Positions 45,754-55,438 of a stretch of DNA of 64,000 nt are shown here, in pieces. The DNA comes from Shinella sp. H4-D48 (GTDB lineage: Bacteria; Pseudomonadota; Alphaproteobacteria; Rhizobiales; Rhizobiaceae): assembly GCF_022637395.1 (NCBI RefSeq), contig NZ_CP093337.1, positions 1,968,001-2,032,000 of the forward strand. Direction: 5' to 3'. Every line of letters starts with the position of its first letter. Within the stretch, counting starts at the first letter, position 1. The notes below the pieces were generated by a model that saw only the letters and a list, made by a program, of their open reading frames with translations, was not told the DNA's origin and ran no database searches. A program made the translations under genes and the position numbers.

Positions 45754-47153
45754 CGGAAGAACTGACGAATGCGCTGGCCGTCACGCTCGATCTCGACGCG
45801 CCAGAAGGAGGGGTTTTCCTTGACGAGCGCTTCCAGCGTCTCCGTCGTCGACACGGCCGTGCCGTTCAGCTCGATAACGATATCGCGCGGCTGGAGGCCG
45901 ATGCGGGCGGCGGGAGAGCCGCGATTGACTTGCGTGACGACGACGCCTGTCGTGGTCTGGTTTGTCGGCATGCGAAGCTCATCCGCCACGCGCGGGGAGA
46001 GATTGGCGATCACGGCGCCCGAGAAGGGATTGCGTCCCTCGATCAGGCGCTCGTCACGCGGGGTTGTTTCGGGTGCGCGGTCGAGGGCAAGTGTCAGTTC
46101 CTCCTGCTTGCCATTGGCGATGACGGTGATTTTCGCCGTACCGCCGATACCGACCGTCGTCAGACGGTAACCCAAGGCATCAGGGTGCTCGACGGCAATG
46201 CCGTTGACGGCGGTGACGACCTGCCCCGGCTTCATTCCGGCCTTCTCTGCGGGGCTTCCAGCCTGAACGCGCGAAATGAGCGCGCCCCGCGCGCGGTCCA
46301 GGCCGAGCGCCTCGGCGACCTCCGATGTCACTGCATCGAAGGTTGCACCGATGAACGGGCGGTCGAAGGTAGCGTTTCCATGTTCAGCGCTTGCCACGAA
46401 AGTCTTCACCAGATTGGCGGGAATGGCGAAGCCCACGCCATTGGAGCCACCGCCACGCGAGAAGATGGCGGTGTTGATGCCGATCAGTTCCCCATTCATG
46501 TTGACGAGACCGCCACCGGAATTGCCAGGGTTGATCGCCGCGTCCGTCTGGATGAAGAAGCCGAAGTCGCCGGAGCGAACCTGGTTGCGGGCCAGCGCCG
46601 ACACGATACCGCTCGTCACCGTCTGGCCGACGCCGAATGGGTTGCCGATGGCAAGAACCAGATCGCCCACCTGAACCACATCGCTGTCGCCGAGCGGCAG
46701 CGTGGAGAATTTCGCATCGCCCTTGATCTTCAGCACCGCGAGGTCGATCCGCTCGTCCTTGAGGACGACCGTGCTTTCGAATTCCCGGCCATCCGCCAGC
46801 GCGACCTTGATGTCGCTGGCCCCTTCGATGACGTGATTGTTGGTCACCACGATGCCGTTGGCGCCGACGATCACGCCCGAGCCGAGCGAGGACTGCTTTT
46901 CACTGCGGTTGGGCATGCGCTGGCCGAAGAACTCCTCGAAGAAGGGATCGCCTTCGAAGATGGAGCGGCGTTCGACCGACCGTTCGGCATAGACGTTGAC
47001 GACCGCGTTTTCGACCTTCTTGACGAGCGGTGCGAAAGACAGCTGCATCTCCGTCCTCGACTGCGGGACGGTGCGCTCCTCTGCCGTGGCTGGCGTGACA
47101 AGCGCCAGCGCCACGAAAAGCGGGGCGGCAAACAGCATTCTGGCTTTCGACAT
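45750..47153 (-). CDS. Do/DegQ-family periplasmic serine protease
   Basis: 467 aa. A signal peptide (about 1-24, cleavage after PATA) leads into a trypsin-like domain with catalytic triad H107 (TNNHVIE), D137 and S212 (NPGNSGGGL). Two PDZ domains follow (about 265-350 and 385-460). It would degrade or refold damaged periplasmic proteins. The linkage with rarA and proximity to rplQ is a common alphaproteobacterial arrangement. Whether it is DegP, DegQ or DegS-like cannot be settled by eye; two PDZ domains argue against DegS. Confidence 0.92.
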   Translation of the reverse strand: MSKARMLFAAPLFVALALVTPATAEERTVPQSRTEMQLSFAPLVKKVENAVVNVYAERSVERRSIFEGDPFFEEFFGQRMPNRSEKQSSLGSGVIVGANGIVVTNNHVIEGASDIKVALADGREFESTVVLKDERIDLAVLKIKGDAKFSTLPLGDSDVVQVGDLVLAIGNPFGVGQTVTSGIVSALARNQVRSGDFGFFIQTDAAINPGNSGGGLVNMNGELIGINTAIFSRGGGSNGVGFAIPANLVKTFVASAEHGNATFDRPFIGATFDAVTSEVAEALGLDRARGALISRVQAGSPAEKAGMKPGQVVTAVNGIAVEHPDALGYRLTTVGIGGTAKITVIANGKQEELTLALDRAPETTPRDERLIEGRNPFSGAVIANLSPRVADELRMPTNQTTTGVVVTQVNRGSPAARIGLQPRDIVIELNGTAVSTTETLEALVKENPSFWRVEIERDGQRIRQFFR

Positions 47154-47352
47154 GGGCGAGTCTCCTTCGTTTGCGCGTCAGGTTCAGATAGGATTTCGGG
47201 GGAAAAAAGGCAAACCGGGCTTGGTACTGCGCTCACGGCCTCTCACGGGCCGCGCACGTAAATGTGGTTGCAGAAAAAATCACCGCCATTGAAACAACTT
47301 TGTCCGCCGTTACGTAGGTATCAGGGAATACAATCGAACGGATCGAGTCCCC

Positions 47353-48294
47353 ATGTCAGTCTATCGCCCTCCCCGCATTCCCGCCTCGGAGATTACGCCC
47401 GAGAACTGTTTTCTTAACCGCCGCGCCTTCATCGCCACGGCGGCCGGTGGCATGCTGGCAGCGACTGCCGCACCCGCCTTTGCCTCGGCGTTGAAGGCGT
47501 CGGAGAGCCGCTACACGGTCGATGAGAAGCTGACGCCCGAAAAGGACGTGACGACCTACAACAATTTCTACGAGTTCGGCCTCGGCAAAGGCGATCCAGC
47601 GGCGAACTCCGCAAACTTCAAGCCCACCCCCTGGACCGTGAAGGTAGACGGCCTCGTCGGCAAGCCCAAGGAATTCGGTCTGGAGGAGCTGCTCGCCATG
47701 CCGCTCGAGGATCGCGTCTACCGGATGCGCTGCGTCGAGGCCTGGTCGATGGTCATTCCCTGGGTCGGCTTTCCGCTCGCAGCCCTGCTCGACAAGGTGG
47801 AGCCGCTCGGCGACGCGAAATATGTCGCCTTCGAAACGGTCGTGCGGCCGGAACAGATGCCGGGACAAGCGGGCTACTTCCAGTCGCTGCCCTGGCCATA
47901 TGTCGAAGGCCTGCGGCTCGATGAGGCCCGCAATCCGCTGACGCTGCTTTCGGTCGGCGTCTACGGCAAGACGCTGCCCAACCAGAACGGAGCGCCCATC
48001 CGGCTCGTCGTTCCCTGGAAATATGGTTTCAAGGGCATCAAGTCGATCGTCAAGATCACGCTGACCGACAAGCAGCCGCCATCCACCTGGAATATTTCCG
48101 CGCCGAACGAATACGGCTTCTATGCCAACGTCAATCCGAAGGTGGATCATCCGCGCTGGAGCCAGGCGACTGAAAACCGCATCGGCGAAGGCGGCTTTTT
48201 CGGCGCCAACCGCCGCCCGACTCTGCCGTTCAACGGCTATGCGGAAGAGGTGGCGAGCCTGTATTCCGGCATGGACCTGCGGGCGAACTTCTGA
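47353..48294 (+). CDS. msrP: periplasmic methionine sulfoxide reductase, molybdopterin subunit MsrP
   Basis: 313 aa. The Tat signal peptide carries [12 protein letters not shown] (Arg23-Arg24), with cleavage after APAFA. The molybdenum ligand is Cys127 in [17 protein letters not shown], and [14 protein letters not shown] is a family block. MsrP reduces methionine sulfoxide in periplasmic proteins, taking electrons from MsrQ. It should depend on the TatABC proteins encoded at 11469-13146. The stop overlaps the msrQ start. Confidence 0.95.
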   Translation: MSVYRPPRIPASEITPENCFLNRRAFIATAAGGMLAATAAPAFASALKASESRYTVDEKLTPEKDVTTYNNFYEFGLGKGDPAANSANFKPTPWTVKVDGLVGKPKEFGLEELLAMPLEDRVYRMRCVEAWSMVIPWVGFPLAALLDKVEPLGDAKYVAFETVVRPEQMPGQAGYFQSLPWPYVEGLRLDEARNPLTLLSVGVYGKTLPNQNGAPIRLVVPWKYGFKGIKSIVKITLTDKQPPSTWNISAPNEYGFYANVNPKVDHPRWSQATENRIGEGGFFGANRRPTLPFNGYAEEVASLYSGMDLRANF

Positions 48295-48953
48295 TGCCCG
48301 CCGCCATCCCCGCGCTGCCTCGAAAATACCATGCGGCCTCGATCTGGCTGCTCTACGCCGTCGGCCTCCTGCCGGCGGCATGGGGCTTCTGGCTTGGCGC
48401 CACCGGCGGGCTCCCTGGAAACCCGGTCAAGGAGTTCGAGCACCTTCTTGGCCTCTGGGCGCTGCGCTTCCTCGTGGCGACGCTCGCCATCACGCCGCTG
48501 CGAGACCTGTTCGGCATCAACTGGATCCGTTATCGCCGCGCTCTGGGCCTGTTGGCCTTCTGGTACGTGCTGATGCACTTCCTTACCTATATGGTGCTGG
48601 ACCAGTATCTGAACTTCGCGGCGATTATCGACGACATCGTCCGGCGCCCCTTCATCACCATCGGCATGGCCGCATTCGTGATGCTCATTCCCTTGGCGTT
48701 GACGTCGAACAACTGGTCGATCCGACGGCTGGGGCCACGCTGGGTCAAACTTCACAGGCTCGTCTATGTCATTGCCGCCGCCGGTGTTCTTCACTTCGCC
48801 ATGTCGGTCAAGGTCGTGGGGCTGGAGCCTTGGACCTATATCGCGCTCGTTGCGCTGCTGCTGCTGTACCGTTTTCTGCGTCCGATCCTGCGGAACCGAA
48901 CTCGCGGCAGACGGACAAACGCCACCCTGCCGGGGCGTGAGCGATCGGCCTGA
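48294..48953 (+). CDS. msrQ: heme-binding membrane subunit MsrQ
   Basis: 219 aa, about six membrane helices of the ferric reductase-like fold. Candidate heme histidines lie in VLMHFLTYMVLD and KLHRLVYVIAAAGVLHF. It passes electrons from the quinone pool or flavin reductase to MsrP. Its stop TGA and the stop of the convergent diguanylate cyclase gene share the palindrome TGATCA, leaving no intergenic base. Confidence 0.93.
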   Translation: MPAAIPALPRKYHAASIWLLYAVGLLPAAWGFWLGATGGLPGNPVKEFEHLLGLWALRFLVATLAITPLRDLFGINWIRYRRALGLLAFWYVLMHFLTYMVLDQYLNFAAIIDDIVRRPFITIGMAAFVMLIPLALTSNNWSIRRLGPRWVKLHRLVYVIAAAGVLHFAMSVKVVGLEPWTYIALVALLLLYRFLRPILRNRTRGRRTNATLPGRERSA

Positions 48954-50144
48954 TCAGCCGCTCATTTCATCGCGCACGACGAAAAGCCGCGGGCCTGCCG
49001 CTGGCTGGCCGCCGTCCGCGGCGTTGCTGACAACCCGGTTGCGGCCGCTGCTCTTCGCCAGATAAAGCAACCGGTCTGCGCGGCTGATCGCTTCGTGGAT
49101 CGTGTGGTCTCCCGCCGCCGTGACCGATATGCCGAAGCTTGCCGTGATCGGCCGGTCGATGCCGATGCCGCTCAAGTCGCGTTCCCCCAGCGCGATGCGG
49201 ACGGTGTTGGCGAGCATATGCGCGTCCGGAAGGCGGCAATTCGGCAAGTAAGCGATGAACTCCTCCCCGCCGAAGCGGGCAACGGCGAGGCCGGGCCACG
49301 ACACCGCCCGCAGGAGACGCGCGACCTCGCGGATCGCCTCATCGCCAGCAGCATGGCCGAAGTGATCGTTGATCGACTTGAACCAGTCGATATCGGCGAC
49401 GATGATTGCCGCGTCGTTCTTCGCCGACCGGCCACCTTCGCCGATGAACTGTTCGAAACCGCGCCGGTTGAGCAGGCCTGTCAGCGGATCCTCCTCAGCA
49501 TCCCTCCTGTGACCATCTAGGACACGCAACGCGACGGAAGCGAGCGCGGTGAGTGCCAGAAGCAGCGCCCCGATGGTGGATGTGATCTGCATCACATACG
49601 CATAGGACGAGCCGACGAAGGCATCGATGGCGGGCGAACCGGCCATGTAGAAGAACACCAGCGTCCGGACGACCGTCTCGAGTACCACGAAGATGGCGGC
49701 GGCGAACAGTGCCTTTTCCACCGGAGCACGCAAGCGCAAGCGTACGGCTACCATCGCCACGACCAGCAGAAGGCCGCAAGTGATATCGCTCAGGAAAAGT
49801 TCGTAGCGAAGGCTATCGACACCAAGAACCGCCACGGCCATGCCGGCGTAACCGAGCATGGCGATGGCACCCCGCAGTGCAAACATCCGCGGTGCGTTGA
49901 AGTGGCAGATAAGAGCGTGGCTGTAGAAAAGGAACGCACAGACAAAAAGCGCATCCGCCGCCAAGGCAACCGCCGCCACGGGCAGGACAGCAAGAAGCAG
50001 CGGCGCGAGGAAGCCAAGGGCAGCGCAGAGATAACCGCCGCCCCAGAAGAGAGCCGCACGGTTGCCGTAACGGGCAACGACGAGGAACGCGACGCCAAAC
50101 AGGCTGAGGACCACTGGCAGCAGGAAAGCGAAGTTCTCGTCCAT
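48954..50144 (-). CDS. membrane-bound diguanylate cyclase (GGDEF)
   Basis: 396 aa. The N-terminal half (about 1-205) contains six or seven hydrophobic helices, a MASE-like sensor without recognised ligands. The GGDEF domain (about 220-375) has DPLTGLLNRRGFEQF, IVADIDWFKSINDHFGHAAGD and the active-site variant ARFGGEEF, consistent with catalysis. I see no RxxD inhibitory site before it. It is expected to make cyclic-di-GMP. I use the ATG at 50144; the preceding GTG is possible. Confidence 0.88.
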   Translation of the reverse strand: MDENFAFLLPVVLSLFGVAFLVVARYGNRAALFWGGGYLCAALGFLAPLLLAVLPVAAVALAADALFVCAFLFYSHALICHFNAPRMFALRGAIAMLGYAGMAVAVLGVDSLRYELFLSDITCGLLLVVAMVAVRLRLRAPVEKALFAAAIFVVLETVVRTLVFFYMAGSPAIDAFVGSSYAYVMQITSTIGALLLALTALASVALRVLDGHRRDAEEDPLTGLLNRRGFEQFIGEGGRSAKNDAAIIVADIDWFKSINDHFGHAAGDEAIREVARLLRAVSWPGLAVARFGGEEFIAYLPNCRLPDAHMLANTVRIALGERDLSGIGIDRPITASFGISVTAAGDHTIHEAISRADRLLYLAKSSGRNRVVSNAADGGQPAAGPRLFVVRDEMSG

Positions 50145-50256
50145 CACCCGAACTCGATTGAATTTTCGCGCGCAGCCTAGCCGACAGGACTGAAAACACT
50201 GCCTAAGGACATGGTTTACGAAATGCTACTGATACGCAAAATCCCTGAAATACAAA

Positions 50257-50282
50257 AAGCCGGACGCTCGCGCGTCCGGCTT
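50257..50282 (-). terminator. intrinsic terminator after rplQ
   Basis: Perfect 11-bp stem, arms 50257-50267 and 50272-50282, loop of 4, running on the minus strand into TTTTTG. It closes the ribosomal alpha unit. Confidence 0.93.
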
Positions 50283-50308
50283 CGGATCGTTCCTTGGAAC
50301 GGATCAGA

Positions 50309-50734
50309 TCATGCGGCTTCGGCAGCTTCGGCTTCAGCAGCGACGCGGGCCTTGTCGGCTGCGCCCTTGGCATCGACGTCGCGCTCGACGAATTCGATGA
50401 CAGCCAGCGGAGCGTTGTCGCCATGGCGGTAGCCGGCCTTCATGATACGCAGATAACCGCCGTTGCGGTTGGCGTAACGGGTTGCGATCGCGTCGAACAG
50501 CTTCGAAACGACGGCAACGTCACGGATCTGCGAGATCGCCTGACGACGAGCGTGCAGGTCGCCGCGCTTGCCGAGGGTGACGAGCTTCTCGACGATCGGA
50601 CGAATTTCCTTCGCCTTCGGCAGCGTGGTGACGATCTGCTCATGCTGGATGAGCGAAGCAGCCATGTTGGCGAACATCGCCTTGCGGTGGCTGGCGGTAC
50701 GGTTGAGTTTGCGACCGGAATTCTGGTGGCGCAT
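50309..50734 (-). CDS. rplQ: ribosomal protein L17
   Basis: 141 aa. [20 protein letters not shown] is the standard L17 start, followed by LLQHEQI-like [18 protein letters not shown]. The C-terminal tail is Ala/Glu-rich. Binds 23S rRNA near the exit tunnel. Last gene of the cluster, 139 bases after rpoA with a hairpin between. Confidence 0.97.
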   Translation of the reverse strand: MRHQNSGRKLNRTASHRKAMFANMAASLIQHEQIVTTLPKAKEIRPIVEKLVTLGKRGDLHARRQAISQIRDVAVVSKLFDAIATRYANRNGGYLRIMKAGYRHGDNAPLAVIEFVERDVDAKGAADKARVAAEAEAAEAA

Positions 50735-50832
50735 CTCGGTTCTCCTTCACATGCAGGCAGTTGCCTGCCGTTTGACGGGGCGCATGTCCATCTCGCGTGC
50801 CGCGAGACCATGTCCATACGCGTTGATCTTGC

Positions 50833-50876
50833 TGAGGCCAGCCTTGCGCGCCCCGGAAGGGGCGCGTGCGGCCTCA
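50833..50876. other. rpoA-rplQ intergenic hairpin
   Basis: Outer arms TGAGGCC (50833-50839) and GGCCTCA (50870-50876, including the rpoA stop codon) enclose an inner perfect GCGCCCC/GGGGCGC stem (50848-50854 with 50859-50865). No U-tract follows on the minus strand, so a role in RNA stability, processing or attenuation is more likely than simple termination. Confidence 0.55.
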
Positions 50877-51884
50877 GTACTGGTCTTCGTAACGCTTGGC
50901 GAGATCTTCGATGTTCTCGGGCGGCCATGCAGGCACTTCCATGCCGAGGTGCAGGCCCATAGAAGCGAGAACTTCCTTGATCTCGTTAAGCGACTTGCGA
51001 CCAAAATTCGGAGTGCGAAGCATTTCGGCTTCGGTCTTCTGAATGAGATCGCCGATATAGACGATGTTGTCGTTCTTCAGGCAGTTCGCCGAACGGACGG
51101 ACAGTTCCAGTTCGTCGACCTTCTTGAGGAGCGCCGGATTGAACGCCAGTTCCGTGACCGATTCTTCCTCGGCTTCCTTCTGCGGCTCGTCGAAGTTGAC
51201 GAAGACCGAGAGCTGGTCCTGAAGAATGCGGGCCGCGAACGCAATTGCATCCTCGCCCGTGACGGAACCGTCGGTTTCGATGGTCATCGTCAGCTTGTCG
51301 TAGTCGAGAACCTGGCCTTCACGGGTGTTTTCCACCTTGTAGGACACTTTCTTGACCGGCGAGTAGAGGCTGTCGACCGGGATGAGGCCGATCGGTGCGT
51401 CTTCGGAACGGTTGCGGTCAGCCGGGACATAGCCCTTGCCGTTGTTGACCGTGAACTCCATACGGATCTCCGCGCCCTCGTCGAGGGTGCAGATGACATG
51501 CTCGGGGTTCAGGATCTCGATGTCGCCGACCGTCTGGATATCACCAGCCGTAACGACGCCCGGACCCTGCTTGCGCACGACCATACGCTTCGCGTCATCG
51601 CCATCCATCTTGATGGCGATTTCCTTGATGTTCAGCACGATGTCCGTCACATCTTCCCGGACGCCCGGGATGGAGGAGAACTCGTGCAGGACGCCGTCGA
51701 TCTGCACGGCGGTGACAGCCGCACCGCGCAGCGACGACAGGAGAACGCGCCGCAGCGCGTTGCCGAGCGTCAGGCCGAAGCCACGCTCCAGCGGCTCGGC
51801 AACAAGGCTTGCCTTGGTGCGGCCGGAGGAGGTGAACTCCACCTTGTTCGGCTTGATCAGTTCCTGCCAGTTTTTCTGGATCAT
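50874..51884 (-). CDS. rpoA: RNA polymerase alpha subunit
   Basis: 336 aa. [17 protein letters not shown] starts the N-terminal dimerisation domain, with [17 protein letters not shown] as the signature. After an acidic linker the C-terminal DNA-binding domain contains [20 protein letters not shown]. It assembles RNA polymerase and contacts UP elements and activators. The ATG at 51884 is the standard start. Confidence 0.98.
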   Translation of the reverse strand: MIQKNWQELIKPNKVEFTSSGRTKASLVAEPLERGFGLTLGNALRRVLLSSLRGAAVTAVQIDGVLHEFSSIPGVREDVTDIVLNIKEIAIKMDGDDAKRMVVRKQGPGVVTAGDIQTVGDIEILNPEHVICTLDEGAEIRMEFTVNNGKGYVPADRNRSEDAPIGLIPVDSLYSPVKKVSYKVENTREGQVLDYDKLTMTIETDGSVTGEDAIAFAARILQDQLSVFVNFDEPQKEAEEESVTELAFNPALLKKVDELELSVRSANCLKNDNIVYIGDLIQKTEAEMLRTPNFGRKSLNEIKEVLASMGLHLGMEVPAWPPENIEDLAKRYEDQY

Positions 51885-51941
51885 ATGTTTTGCCTTCCGT
51901 TCGCCGCCACCATCCAATCGTGGCGACCGAGCCCTGAAGTT

Positions 51942-51967
51942 CTGGAAAAGCCGACCGGCTTTTCCAG
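51942..51967. other. rpsK-rpoA intergenic hairpin
   Basis: Perfect 11-bp stem CTGGAAAAGCC / GGCTTTTCCAG (51942-51952, 51957-51967) with a 4-base loop, extendable by outer pairs. The U-rich run is inside the stem rather than after it, so termination is doubtful. It lies in the 100-base gap before rpoA. Confidence 0.5.
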
Positions 51968-51984
51968 CAGTTCGAATGCGATGA

Positions 51985-52374
51985 TCAGACGCGACGCTTC
52001 TTGCGCGGGCGGCAACCGTTGTGCGGGATCGGGGTCACGTCGCGGATGGACGTGATCATGAAGCCGGCAGCCTGGAGGGCGCGCAGAGCCGATTCGCGAC
52101 CCGAACCCGGACCGCAGACTTCGACTTCCAGCGACTTCATGCCGTGTTCCTGGGCCTTCTTGGCGCAGTCTTCGGCAGCGATCTGGGCAGCGAACGGGGT
52201 CGACTTACGCGAGCCCTTGAAGCCCTTGGCGCCGGCCGACGACCAGGCAATGGCGTTGCCCTGTGCGTCCGTGATGGTGATCATCGTGTTGTTGAACGAA
52301 GAATTGACGTGAGCAACACCCGAGGTGATGTTCTTGCGTTCGCGACGGCGGACGCGTGCGGCTTCCTTGGCCAT
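51985..52374 (-). CDS. rpsK: ribosomal protein S11
   Basis: 129 aa. [20 protein letters not shown] and the C-terminal [20 protein letters not shown] identify S11 of the 30S platform. The ATG at 52374 gives the standard N-terminus ([15 protein letters not shown]). It follows rpsM after an unusual 241-base spacer containing a repeat and a terminator-like hairpin. Confidence 0.98.
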   Translation of the reverse strand: MAKEAARVRRRERKNITSGVAHVNSSFNNTMITITDAQGNAIAWSSAGAKGFKGSRKSTPFAAQIAAEDCAKKAQEHGMKSLEVEVCGPGSGRESALRALQAAGFMITSIRDVTPIPHNGCRPRKKRRV

Positions 52375-52390
52375 GGGTAGTCCTTTCGTT

Positions 52391-52525
52391 GATCTCGACA
52401 CCGCCGTAATGCCAGCGGCTCCACCGGGTCGGGGCAGCACCCCTTCCCTGAATAACAATTGCACGCAGCCATCAGGCAAAGCGTGCGGCGATATCGTCAC
52501 TGCCGTAACACCAGCAGCTCCACCG
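52391..52525. repeat. imperfect 36-nt direct repeat in the rpsM-rpsK spacer
   Basis: Copies at 52391-52426 and 52490-52525 match at 30 of 36 positions by my count, sharing the core GCTCCACCG and GCCGTAA. They are 99 bases apart. On the transcript side TTGCCTGATG also occurs before each copy. This suggests a local duplication in a non-coding leader of rpsK. Confidence 0.55.
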
Positions 52526-52565
52526 ACCAGGACCCTGACATCAGGCAAGCCCCTGCTCGAAACTC

Positions 52566-52594
52566 AAAAGAGGCCGGCGCGAAGCGCCAGCCTC
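52566..52594 (-). terminator. terminator-like hairpin after rpsM
   Basis: Arms 52570-52580 and 52584-52594 form an 11-bp stem (one G-U) with a 3-base loop. On the minus strand it is followed by TTTTG (52569-52565). It begins 22 bases after the rpsM stop, inside what is normally one operon, so it may act as an attenuator. Confidence 0.7.
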
Positions 52595-52615
52595 CCGTTC
52601 CCCGTTTCCGGGAAA

Positions 52616-52984
52616 TTACTTCTTCTTGCCTGCGATGGCCTTGGCCGGGCCCTTGCGGGTACGGGCGTTCGTGTGCGTGCGCTGACCGCGAACCGGAAGG
52701 CTGCGGCGGTGACGCAGGCCACGGTAGCAACCGAGGTCCATGAGACGCTTGATATTCATCGAGGTTTCGCGACGCAGGTCACCTTCGACCTGATAGTCAC
52801 GATCGATTGCTTCACGGATCTGCAGGACTTCTGCGTCCGTCAGCTGGTGAACGCGACGATCAGCCGGGATACCGACCTTCTCGATGATTTCCTTTGCAAA
52901 CTTCGGGCCGATCCCGTGGATATAGGTCAGCGCGATGACTACGCGCTTTGCAGTCGGGATGTTGACGCCAGCGATACGTGCCAC
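52616..52984 (-). CDS. rpsM: ribosomal protein S13
   Basis: 122 aa. [20 protein letters not shown] starts the protein; [20 protein letters not shown] near the C-terminus is the rRNA/tRNA-contacting tail. S13 sits at the 30S head and contacts P-site tRNA. Preceded by its own promoter (53156-53184), as in the alpha operon of other bacteria. The rpsD gene usually found here in enterics is absent. Confidence 0.98.
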   Translation of the reverse strand: MARIAGVNIPTAKRVVIALTYIHGIGPKFAKEIIEKVGIPADRRVHQLTDAEVLQIREAIDRDYQVEGDLRRETSMNIKRLMDLGCYRGLRHRRSLPVRGQRTHTNARTRKGPAKAIAGKKK

Positions 52985-53155
52985 GCCTGTTCTCCTTGCT
53001 TCCAGTTGCCATCCGGCAAGTGGTCTTCTTCATTTGAAACGGCTTCGAAAGCCGCAACGCTCAATCGATGTTCGGTACGCACCAAAAGGACCGCACCCGG
53101 ACTTCTCATCTGGAAATCCGCGCCGATCGCAATGGCATGTCGCGAGTTGGCGCTG

Positions 53156-53184
53156 TCTTAAGGGGAATCGGCCGAAAAAGTCAA
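53156..53184 (-). promoter_or_regulatory. putative promoter of the alpha unit (rpsM)
   Basis: Minus strand TTGACT (53184-53179), 17-base spacer, TTAAGA (53161-53156). Both hexamers are close to consensus. The start would fall near 53149, giving a leader of about 165 bases before rpsM, long enough for ribosomal-protein feedback control. Confidence 0.65.
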
Positions 53185-53212
53185 CTCCCCGGCCGTTCCT
53201 TTTTGCCTGATA

Positions 53213-53797
53213 TCAGGCACTCTCGAGGATTCCGTCGATCTCGGCGGTCACCTTGTCGACATTGGCCATGCCATCGACGGTCTGAAGCTTGCCGGTCGAG
53301 GCATAATAGTTCGACAGCGGCGCGGTCTTCTCACGGTATTCGGTCAGCCGGCGCTTGAAAGATTCGGCATTATCGTCGGAGCGGACGGTGCCGCCCGCAG
53401 CGATGGTTTCGGCGACGCGATTCTCCATGCGCTTGACCAGCGCATCCTCATCGACCTTCAGCTCGATGACCGCATCAAGTGCGATACCCTTGCCGGCCAG
53501 GATCCCATCGAGGGCTTCGGCCTGCGGAACCGTGCGCGGATAGCCGTCGAGGATGAACCCCTTCGCGCAGTCCGGCTCGGCGATTCGGTCGGACACGATC
53601 TCGTTGACGATCGCATCCGAAACCAGCTGGCCGGCATCCATGACGGCCTTGGCGCGCTTGCCGACATCCGTCCCGGCGGCAACGGCCGCGCGGAGCATGT
53701 CCCCCGTGGAAAGCTGCGGGATGCCGTACTTCTCGGTCAGCAGCTTGGCCTGCGTCCCCTTGCCGGCACCCGGCGGGCCCAGAAAAATCAGTCTCAT
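53213..53797 (-). CDS. adk: adenylate kinase
   Basis: 194 aa, the short-LID type. The P-loop is [32 protein letters not shown] is the Asp-containing signature. It interconverts ATP+AMP and 2 ADP. The ATG overlaps the secY stop by 4 bases (ATGA), an arrangement common in alphaproteobacteria. Confidence 0.97.
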   Translation of the reverse strand: MRLIFLGPPGAGKGTQAKLLTEKYGIPQLSTGDMLRAAVAAGTDVGKRAKAVMDAGQLVSDAIVNEIVSDRIAEPDCAKGFILDGYPRTVPQAEALDGILAGKGIALDAVIELKVDEDALVKRMENRVAETIAAGGTVRSDDNAESFKRRLTEYREKTAPLSNYYASTGKLQTVDGMANVDKVTAEIDGILESA

Positions 53798-55134
53798 CGT
53801 CCCCTCTTACCTCCACGCAACTTCGACTTCTTGATCAGCCCTTCATACTGCTGGGCGATCAGGTGGCCCTGTATCTGTGCTACCGTATCCAAGGTCACGC
53901 TGACAACAATCAAAAGCGATGTACCACCAAGGTAGAAGGGCACACCTGTCTGAGCGATGAGAATTTCAGGAAGAATACAGACGAACATCAGGTAGGCAGC
54001 GCCGATGACCGTAATACGGGTCAGCACGTAATCGATATATTCAGCGGTGCGCTCGCCGGGGCGGATGCCCGGGATGAAGCCGCCGTGCTTCTTCAGGTTA
54101 TCGGCCGTGTCCTTCGGGTTGAAGACGATGGCCGTGTAGAAGAAGGCGAAGAAGGCGATCATGGCGGCATAGAGCGCCATGTAGAGTGGGCGGCCATGGC
54201 CGAGCGAGGCGATGATCGACGTCGCCCAGGCGGGCAATTCCGACGTGTTGGAGAAGCCAGCAAGCGTTGCCGGCAGAAGCAGCAACGAGGAGGCGAAAAT
54301 GGCCGGGATAACGCCAGCGGTGTTCAGCTTCAGCGGCAGATGCGAGGTGTCGCCCTGGAACATGCGGTTGCCGACCTGTCGCTTCGGATACTGGATCAGC
54401 AGGCGGCGCTGGGCACGCTCGACAAAGACGATGAGCGCGATGACGCCGACAGCCATGACGACGACGGCGATGACGACGCCGATCGACAGCGCGCCTGTGC
54501 GGCTGAGTTCCAGCGTGCCGGCCAGCGCGCCGGGCAGCGCGGCGACGATGCCGGCGAAGATGATCAGCGAAATGCCGTTGCCGATACCGCGCGAGGTGAT
54601 CTGCTCACCCAGCCACATCAGGAACATGGTACCGCCGAGCAGCGAAATGACCGTGGAAATGCGGAAGAACCAGCCCGGATCGTTGACAAGCCCTGCCCCG
54701 CTTTCGAGGCCCACCGCAATGCCATAGGCCTGCAGCGTGCCGAGCAGCACCGTGCCGTAGCGGGTGTACTGGTTGATGATCTTGCGGCCTTGCTCGCCTT
54801 CCTTCTTCAGCTGCTCGAGCGAAGGAACAACCGATGTCATCAGCTGCACGATGATCGACGCGGAAATGTACGGCATGATGCCGAGCGCGAAGATCGCCAT
54901 GCGCTCGACGGCGCCACCGGAGAACATGTTGAAGAGACCGAGAATACCGCCGGACTGGCCGCGGAAGGCCTGCGCGAAAGCATCGGGGTTGAGGCCCGGC
55001 AACGGAATGTAGGTGCCGAGACGATATACGAGCAGCGCGCCCAGCGTGAACCAGAGACGCTTCTTCAGGTCTTCCGCCTTGGCGAAAGTCGAGAAGTTCA
55101 AATTAGAGGCAAGTTGTTCCGCTGCCGAAGCCAT
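53794..55134 (-). CDS. secY: protein translocase subunit SecY
   Basis: 446 aa with ten membrane helices. Signatures include the start [34 protein letters not shown], and the loop [20 protein letters not shown]. SecY is the channel of the Sec translocon that SecDF-YajC (encoded at 2068-5010) supports. It is separated from rplO by 315 bases holding a terminator and a promoter, so it probably starts its own transcript with adk. Confidence 0.98.
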   Translation of the reverse strand: MASAAEQLASNLNFSTFAKAEDLKKRLWFTLGALLVYRLGTYIPLPGLNPDAFAQAFRGQSGGILGLFNMFSGGAVERMAIFALGIMPYISASIIVQLMTSVVPSLEQLKKEGEQGRKIINQYTRYGTVLLGTLQAYGIAVGLESGAGLVNDPGWFFRISTVISLLGGTMFLMWLGEQITSRGIGNGISLIIFAGIVAALPGALAGTLELSRTGALSIGVVIAVVVMAVGVIALIVFVERAQRRLLIQYPKRQVGNRMFQGDTSHLPLKLNTAGVIPAIFASSLLLLPATLAGFSNTSELPAWATSIIASLGHGRPLYMALYAAMIAFFAFFYTAIVFNPKDTADNLKKHGGFIPGIRPGERTAEYIDYVLTRITVIGAAYLMFVCILPEILIAQTGVPFYLGGTSLLIVVSVTLDTVAQIQGHLIAQQYEGLIKKSKLRGGKRGR

Positions 55135-55289
55135 GCATTTCTCCGCGTAGCCAATCCGGCGGCGGCGACGCCCGGCCAGGTCCGAAATGGCTTATCCGTT
55201 GGCATTCGCGCCCTGCCCTCCCCGGGCAATGCGCATATGCTGAAATTGGTCGTGCCCTTTTGCCGTTGCGGCAAATCGGACGGATGGAG

Positions 55290-55318
55290 CCTAAACCGGT
55301 TGAAACGCGGATTGTCAA
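55290..55318 (-). promoter_or_regulatory. putative secY promoter
   Basis: Minus strand: a perfect TTGACA (55318-55313), 17-base spacer, TTTAGG (55295-55290). It lies downstream of the rplO terminator and about 150 bases before the secY ATG, where a new start is needed. The -10 is weak. The rest of the 315-base gap (55135-55449) shows no gene. Confidence 0.5.
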
Positions 55319-55407
55319 GCAATCCCGGCCTCACCCTGGTTTTTCTTCCGGACAACAGCGGAGAGACAATTCCCGGCCGTCGTTGTGAGGCTCACATATG
55401 GGAGCAA

Positions 55408-55438
55408 AATCGCCCGGTGTGAAGCACACCGGGCGATT
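55408..55438 (-). terminator. strong intrinsic terminator after rplO
   Basis: Perfect 14-bp stem AATCGCCCGGTGTG with its complement (55408-55421 and 55425-55438) and a 3-base loop, running on the minus strand into TTTTG. It sits 11 bases after the rplO stop and should end the spc transcript before secY. Confidence 0.92.

Noticed and set aside
53215-53230. Palindrome GCCTGATATCAGGC at the adk stop as a terminator
   Set aside because: It has only a 5-bp usable stem, and on the adk transcript it is followed by A residues, not a U-tract.
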